Below, piece by piece: positions 5,592-9,540 of a stretch of DNA of 9,540 bases. The notes beneath the pieces were generated by a model. That model searched no databases. It saw nothing but the letters and a program-made list of their open reading frames with translations, and had not been told where the DNA came from. Origin of the DNA: Xanthobacteraceae bacterium. Lineage in GTDB: Bacteria; Pseudomonadota; Alphaproteobacteria; Rhizobiales; Xanthobacteraceae. Position 1 is the stretch's first letter; the number at the start of each line of letters is the position of its first letter. A program made the position numbers and the translations under genes. The DNA is taken from positions 1 through 9,540 of the forward strand of contig JASHRR010000365.1 of NCBI GenBank assembly GCA_030037185.1. Reading direction: 5' to 3'.

Positions 5592-7330
5592 GGCCTGCTC
5601 GTAGAGCCGCTCGGCGTCGAGCCCCGCCCTTGCAGGCGGGCGATCTCGGCGCCGACCAAAGCCGCTCGATGGCCAAACGTTGCAGGGCAATTTTCCGCCC
5701 AGACCGCGATCAGCTTGTTATGATCCGCAAGCGCTGCCAAATGCTGGGATCGCTCCTCGGCCGAAGCCCCATCGACCGCCGCCGCACGGGCAAGGGCACC
5801 ATAGAATTGATATTCGGACTGCTCCAGTTGCGTCGGCGCTGTGCAAAGCAGCGGCGCGACTTTCGCTGCGGCCGTGATCGCAAGTACTGAGTCGCCAACG
5901 TAAACACCAGCTTCCAGCTTGCGACTCCAATACCAGCACGCGCTGATGGCCAGCTGGTATTGTTCTCAAGGTGTCGCACGAAGCGGCTCGTCGAACGTTG
6001 CGTCAAGGAGCCAAAGTCCGCTGTCAGTCCACGCAGCATCCGGATCAGCCTGAACTGCGCAGTGAGGCTGGCGTTGGCAAGGCCAAACCGTACTTTCTGC
6101 GCGAATTCGAGCCCGTTTTCGGCCTCCCGTTCGGCTTCTTCGAGTGGATCGCCGGAGGCCAAGAGGTTTGCGGTCAAGTCAATGCGGCTATAAACAGCAT
6201 AGCAAAGGTCACCGGCCTCCTGCGCAGCCTCGAAGGCACGCCGCAGGAGGGCGCGGCTCGTGGCCAGGGGCTGTGTCCAGTGCGCGACATGGACTGCGAA
6301 GACCAGATAGACGCGGGCTCTGAACCGATCGAGGCCACGCTTCTCGACCAGATCCACGCCAAGTCTGCCGAAGCGGAATCCGGCCTGGTAATCGCCGAAG
6401 CGGGTCCCGAAGACGCCGCCCAGCCATGCATATGCAAGGGACGATCCGTCCGTGTTGCCGTGTTCCAGGCTGAGGGTCGCCATCCGGCCGACCAAGAGAC
6501 GGAACAGGTTTAAGTCGGTGAACAGAGCGGGCGAAGTCAGCGCCGTCAGCACGTTCATAGTAGCACGTCGGTCGGGATCGGTCATCAGCGGCAGGTCGAG
6601 CAGCCCCTCGATCGAGCCGCGCCCGAGCCGCTCTCGCAGCCGGCCATACTCCTGCTGGACGTCCTCGGCCGTCGCATGCTGCGGCCACCGCGCGTCAACG
6701 CTGCGCAGATAGGCCAGCGCCACCTCAACAGCCCTGTCACTCCGGGCGAGGGTCGTATGGAGATTGATGCGGATGCAGACGACCGCGGCAGCGTCAACGA
6801 TGCTCCGTGCACGCGTCGACAGCAGCGAGAGCCTTTCTTCCGCGGCCGCCAATTCTCCGGTCAGATATTCGCACTCGCCCGAGTTGAGCTCGAGGTCGAA
6901 CATGAGTTGGTAGCACTGCTCCTCCATTCTCTCCCAACAGCAGAGCACGCCCGGCGGCAAAATACTGTAGAGCGGCGGCATAGGCCGTTGCCGCTTTGCC
7001 ACGCTTGCCCGCCATCAGATTGAACATAGCGACCTGCTCGCGCTCCCGCTCCGTATTGATCAGCGCCGCACCACGGTCGAATTGGTTCACGATGTCGAAG
7101 ATGTTCTCTTCGAGTTGTTCTGTCGCGGTGCGCGCTGCAAGCAAGCGACCGATCCGAAGATGTGCCACTGCGCGCTCGTCCTCTGCGATCAGCGCATAAG
7201 CCGCCTCCCGGACACGATCGTGAAGGAATGCGTAGGTGCCGTCCGTACGCAGGACGAGTCCGGCGTGGACAGCTTCCCATAGCTCCGCGTGTATCGCTTC
7301 GTCGCTTGCCTCGTGAACCAGCGAATGGCC
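5592..7330 (-). pseudogene. Remnant of a large AAA-ATPase / hybrid sensor-kinase regulator (helical repeat middle region)
   Basis: The sequence matches my memory of the central helical-repeat part of the very large Ser/Thr kinase-like / AAA ATPase / GAF / histidine kinase proteins of Bradyrhizobium. The pieces in order are: SLVHEASDEAIHAELWEAVH and FLHDRVREAAYALIAEDERA (about 7324-6930); a frameshift near 6922-6928; then YQLMFDLELNSGECEYLTGE through LPLMTDPDRRATMNVLTALT, SLEHGNTDGSSLAYAWLGG and RVYLVFAVHVAHWTQ to about 6005; two or more shifts between 6005 and 5953; then LAISACWYWSRKLEAGVYVG, FYGALARAAAVDGASAEERS and ENCPATFGHRAALVGAEIAR (5953-5625); a last shift; then LDAERLYEQA (5621-5592). 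The N-terminal kinase and P-loop ATPase domains and the C-terminal GAF and kinase domains are missing. It has no start of its own and cannot make a product. A continuous 430-codon frame (7002-5710) covers the middle, but both its ends are out of frame. Confidence 0.9.
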
Positions 7331-7408
7331 ATGTCTGTGCCCGTCGCGGTGCGTGGAGCGATCCACGAGCGCCAACGGCCGGCGCTGCCGAAGGACCGGG
7401 ATCGTCGT
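7331..7408. other. Junction between two pseudogenes
   Basis: About 78 nt lie between the last residues recognisable as the substrate-binding protein (KQFIAWAS, ending at 7409) and the first recognisable as the ATPase (SLVHEAS, from 7324-7330). I cannot assign it to either family in any minus frame. It probably marks a deletion or recombination breakpoint that has since drifted. Confidence 0.5.
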
Positions 7409-8342
7409 TGACGCCCACGCGATGAACTGCTTGGCCTCCTTCACATGCGTACGCGCGTGGTTGGAACGCCCAGAGCCTAAGCCCATAGCCAGCCATTGCC
7501 CTTGTGCCACGTCTCGATCGGCGCCTGCGCGAACCCAACTTTGCCGGAGACCAGCGCTTCGGGTCGAACAGCAATCCGGCCGCGACAGTCGCGTCGACCC
7601 AGATGGCGCAATGGCCGCTGGCGAACAGGGCCAAGTTCTCGTTGAAGCCGTTGCCGGCCATGCCCGGCGGACCGTACTTTCTGCCGACGTCGACGTAGAA
7701 CCTGACCGCGTCCTTCCAAGCCCGACTGTCGTAGCCCGGCTTCCACTTCATGTCGAAGAGCTGGCCGCCCCAGACATTGCCCAATATCCCCACGATGGCC
7801 ATGTTCTCGCCCCAGCCGGGCTGGCCCCGGAGGCAGAGGCCATAGGTCCCGTTCGCCTTGTCGTTCAGCTTGGCCGCGAACTCTGCGACCTCACTCCAGG
7901 TTGGATTGGGCGGCATCTTCACTGCGGCCTTCTTGAACAGGTCGGTGCGATAGAACGTCAGCGTGCTCTCCGCATAGAAGGGCAGGGACTAGAGCTTGCC
8001 GTCGTAGGAGAGGCCGTGCCGCACGGTCGGGATCACGTCGTTTAGATCGTAACCTTCGGGTATGTCATCGAGGGGAACAAGCCACTTGGCCTTGCCCCAG
8101 AGCGGCGTTTCGAACATGCCGATCGTGATGATGTCGAACTGTCCGCCCTTGGTCGAAAGGTCGGTCGTGACGCGCTGCCGCAACACGTTCTCCTCGAGCA
8201 GGAGCCATTTCACCTCAATGCCCGTCGCCTTCATGTCCGCGTTGTTCACCGTGACGATCGTGAGGGTCGTCTCCGCACGAGCCGCGGCGCAGGCCCCCAA
8301 AGAAACAATGACCGCGACTGAAAACAGCGTCTTCGATCTCAC
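7409..8342 (-). pseudogene. Decayed ABC-transporter substrate-binding protein, sorbitol/mannitol (SmoE/MtlE) type
   Basis: The intact ancestor would bind a polyol or sugar in the periplasm for an ABC importer. The start is GTG 8342 with AGGGAGG (8348-8354) 5 nt away. A Sec signal follows (VRSKTLFSVAVIVSLGACAA, cleavage likely after ARA), then TLTIVTVNNADM, EENVLRQRVTTD, GGQFDIITIGMFETPLWGKA and SLSYDGKL-type sequence up to an amber stop (7989-7991). The same frame continues as SLPFYAESTLTFYR, GLCLRGQPGWGENMAIVGIL, NGFNENLALFASGHCAIWVD and ATVAAG. A frameshift near 7555-7562 leads to SGKVGFAQAPIETWHKGNGW and LWA, then a second amber (7477-7479), ALGVPTT, another shift, and EAKQFIAWAS. About 14 residues after NADM and roughly the last 120 residues of the usual 430-440 are missing. 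No permease or ATPase genes follow, so the transporter is lost. Confidence 0.93.
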
Positions 8343-8988
8343 TGTTTCCTCCCTAGCCGGCAGGTGGCACCCGTGGTATTCACCCTGCTGCTTTGGTTGC
8401 CTCAAAGATGCGTCCAACGACCCATCACTCCTCGATCGACGCCGAACATCCACGCATCGGTGCCTATCCCGTTGGTGCCCACGCCTCCTCGGACCACACG
8501 CCGCGGCCTTACTGCGAAAAGGATGTTATCGGGGATCGAAGGCCAACCGCGACACGGACCTCAGTCCGCGGCTGATGCTGGCACGGACAAGGCGAGTCCA
8601 ATGCAATTGACAGCGCGGATGCTTTTTTTCAGTGGTTCTTCCTCCTTTTCGAAACGGGCGTGAGCGTCGACAGCTTCTCATGGCTGGGGGATTGAGGGCG
8701 CAACCAGCCTTTTATCCCGAGGCAGTCCCGTATGATATGCACTTCCAGATACTCAGTTTTCATCCCCAAAGGCCGTTAGGCGCCGATCCGCCCGCGACAG
8801 TCTACCCGTCATCGGCGGAAAAAGACTTTCAGGCGATCTTGCTTTTCGTCTGAGTTTCTCTTGTGATTCGCTTCAGAAACGGCGAGGAAACGAGGAAACC
8901 GGATAAGTTGTTGTTGCGGTTCGATAATGCGATGTCAATGGAATGGGTTTGACGGGACTTCATATACAACCTCGTCTGGCAGTCGGTG
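8343..8988. other. 646-nt stretch upstream of the substrate-binding protein remnant
   Basis: It contains the fossil signal peptide at 8561-8632 and otherwise no gene I recognise. Between that and the substrate-binding protein start (8343-8560) a minus frame reads GVGTNGIGTDAWMFGVDRGV, which looks protein-like but matches no family I know. From 8650 to 8988 I see only AT-richer spacer with a short GAGGAAAC duplication (about 8883-8898). Confidence 0.45.
8561..8632 (-). pseudogene. Possible fossil of an exported protein: signal peptide only, CTG in place of ATG
   Basis: On the minus strand AGGAGG (8641-8646) is followed after 8 nt by CTG (8630-8632) and then KKSIRAVNCIGLALSVPASA, A, D and a TGA stop (8561-8563). 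Two lysines, a hydrophobic core and an ASAAD-type cleavage motif make a textbook Sec signal peptide. If the CTG was once ATG, this is the head of a periplasmic protein gene whose body has gone. I cannot name the body. Confidence 0.5.
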
Positions 8989-9129
8989 ATGTATCGGCCA
9001 GGCAAGCGGTGCCGGGCGAAACCGGAGATGCTAGCCCGCATTGCGGAAGAGGATGCTGAGATCGAGAAACTTGGGCGAGAGGCCTTCAGGCAGAGATTCA
9101 GGAACTCACGGGTAAAAGATGAACCATAG
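8989..9129 (+). CDS. Possible small protein of 46 aa, unrecognised
   Basis: The frame runs from ATG 8989 to TAG 9127-9129. The product is basic at its N-terminus (MYRPGKRCRAKPEMLARIAE), then helical and charged (EDAEIEKLGREAFRQRF), and ends RNSRVKDEP. Composition and helix propensity look like a real small cytosolic protein, of a kind common in Bradyrhizobium genomes. The ribosome site is poor, and the frame lies among pseudogenes, so it may itself be the tail of a decayed gene: the frame is open upstream to TGA at 8950-8952 with FIYNLVWQSV before the ATG. Confidence 0.4.
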   Translation: MYRPGKRCRAKPEMLARIAEEDAEIEKLGREAFRQRFRNSRVKDEP

Positions 9130-9235
9130 CGTTTTGCGATCCGTCACGGTGCAGGAAAGAAAACCGCAGACCGCGCTACTGCGACACTCCGGAAGAACCC
9201 GACGGGAGCGTCGAAGAACTGAAGCGCACAACCCG

Positions 9236-9440
9236 GCTCAGGTTGATGCCGAGTGATCCTGGACGATGTTTTGCAGGTCGCGCCCGGATCTGGCGAGCGG
9301 ATCAATCGCGTGACTATTAGCGTGTCGCTCTCGCGCAGAAACGCGAGCACCATCGCGAGCTCCTTCCCGCCATCTCCCTGACCTGGGGGGTTGGGCGCCC
9401 GGCGTTCGCAGTGCACTCTCATCGCCTTCGACTTGCAAAC
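9236..9440 (-). pseudogene. Frameshifted fragment of a serine recombinase / resolvase (N-terminal catalytic domain)
   Basis: The minus strand reads DGGKELAMVLAFLRESDTLI-VTR, then after a one-base shift near 9308 IDPLARSGRDLQNIVQDH, and after a further shift GINLS (9250-9236). This is the conserved run of the resolvase/invertase catalytic domain, usually LxxxLxFLREGDTLxVTRIDRLARS-x-x-DLQ. The conserved Arg of IDRLARS is Pro here, so even a restored frame would be doubtful. The N-terminal serine-containing motif and the DNA-binding end were not found. It indicates a former mobile element or phage-type invertase at this site. Confidence 0.7.
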
Positions 9441-9471
9441 CAGCAGTCGCGATCACCGGTTAGGACCTGTG

Positions 9472-9497
9472 CGAGCCACTCTTGCGGGAGTGGTTCG
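9472..9497. repeat. 10-bp inverted repeat with 6-nt loop
   Basis: CGAGCCACTC (9472-9481) pairs with GAGTGGTTCG (9488-9497) across TTGCGG, with one G-T pair. It lies just upstream of the resolvase fragment as read on the minus strand. No T tract follows on either side, so no terminator is called; a remnant recombination or operator site is possible. Confidence 0.5.
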
Positions 9498-9540
9498 AGG
9501 ATGACAAGCCACCGCCGATCAACTGAAGAATGAGGAAGGG

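Noticed and set aside
5086..5604. 172-codon plus-strand open frame
   Set aside because: No ribosome site, Arg/Ser/Cys-rich composition, and it starts inside the inverted repeat and runs into the ATPase remnant.
7477..7991. Amber codons read as pyrrolysine or by suppression
   Set aside because: The same gene has two frameshifts, an internal deletion and no C-terminus, so plain decay explains the stops.
7353..8045. 230-codon plus-strand open frame
   Set aside because: It is antisense to the binding-protein remnant and has no recognisable domain.
9331..9348. Hairpin CTCGCG-CAGAAA-CGCGAG
   Set aside because: It lies within the resolvase coding remnant and is explained by its codons.
1..9540. 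tRNA, rRNA or known riboswitch
   Set aside because: I looked for clover-leaf arms and common conserved motifs in the spacers on both strands and found none.

Overview
The window looks like chromosomal DNA from an alphaproteobacterium of the Bradyrhizobium/Rhodopseudomonas type (Nitrobacteraceae). This rests on high GC, on the sequence of the CcmI protein, on the DUF-like 110-residue and Pro/Ala-rich membrane proteins that I associate with this group, and on a Tat-exported dienelactone hydrolase. The taxonomic call is an inference from protein flavour, with no database support.

Layout. Positions 1-950 (minus strand) hold the first 316 codons of ccmI, a cytochrome c maturation gene that runs off the left edge. 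Positions 951-1802 hold no gene I can defend, only short repeats. Two intact minus-strand hypothetical genes follow: a small basic protein (1803-2135) and a single-pass Pro/Ala-rich membrane protein (2357-3178). After an AT-richer spacer come two divergently transcribed enzyme genes: a 4-oxalocrotonate tautomerase-like protein (3635-3829, minus) and a Tat-exported dienelactone hydrolase-family protein (4117-4998, plus). Both families are used in ring-cleavage product catabolism, so the pair may be functionally linked.

From about 5000 to the right edge the window is a graveyard of decayed genes. After a strong inverted repeat and an 11-bp tandem repeat (5060-5128) comes a piece of a very large AAA-ATPase/histidine-kinase type regulator (5592-7330, minus), in at least four reading-frame segments. 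Only about 80 nt of unassigned sequence separates it from a polyol/sugar ABC-transporter substrate-binding protein (7409-8342, minus), which carries two amber stops, two frameshifts, an internal deletion and a missing C-terminus. Upstream of that is what looks like a fossil signal peptide with a good ribosome site but a CTG start (8561-8632). A possible 46-codon small gene (8989-9129) and a frameshifted piece of a serine recombinase/resolvase (9236-9440) close the window.

The left half is ordinary core genome. The right half is a multi-gene decay zone, probably the scar of an old island or of a deletion that joined parts of two unrelated genes. I found no convincing new defence, CRISPR, RNA or toxin system. 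The observations most worth checking are the pseudogene junction, the tautomerase that lacks canonical active-site residues, and the repeats around 5060-5128 and 1344-1733.
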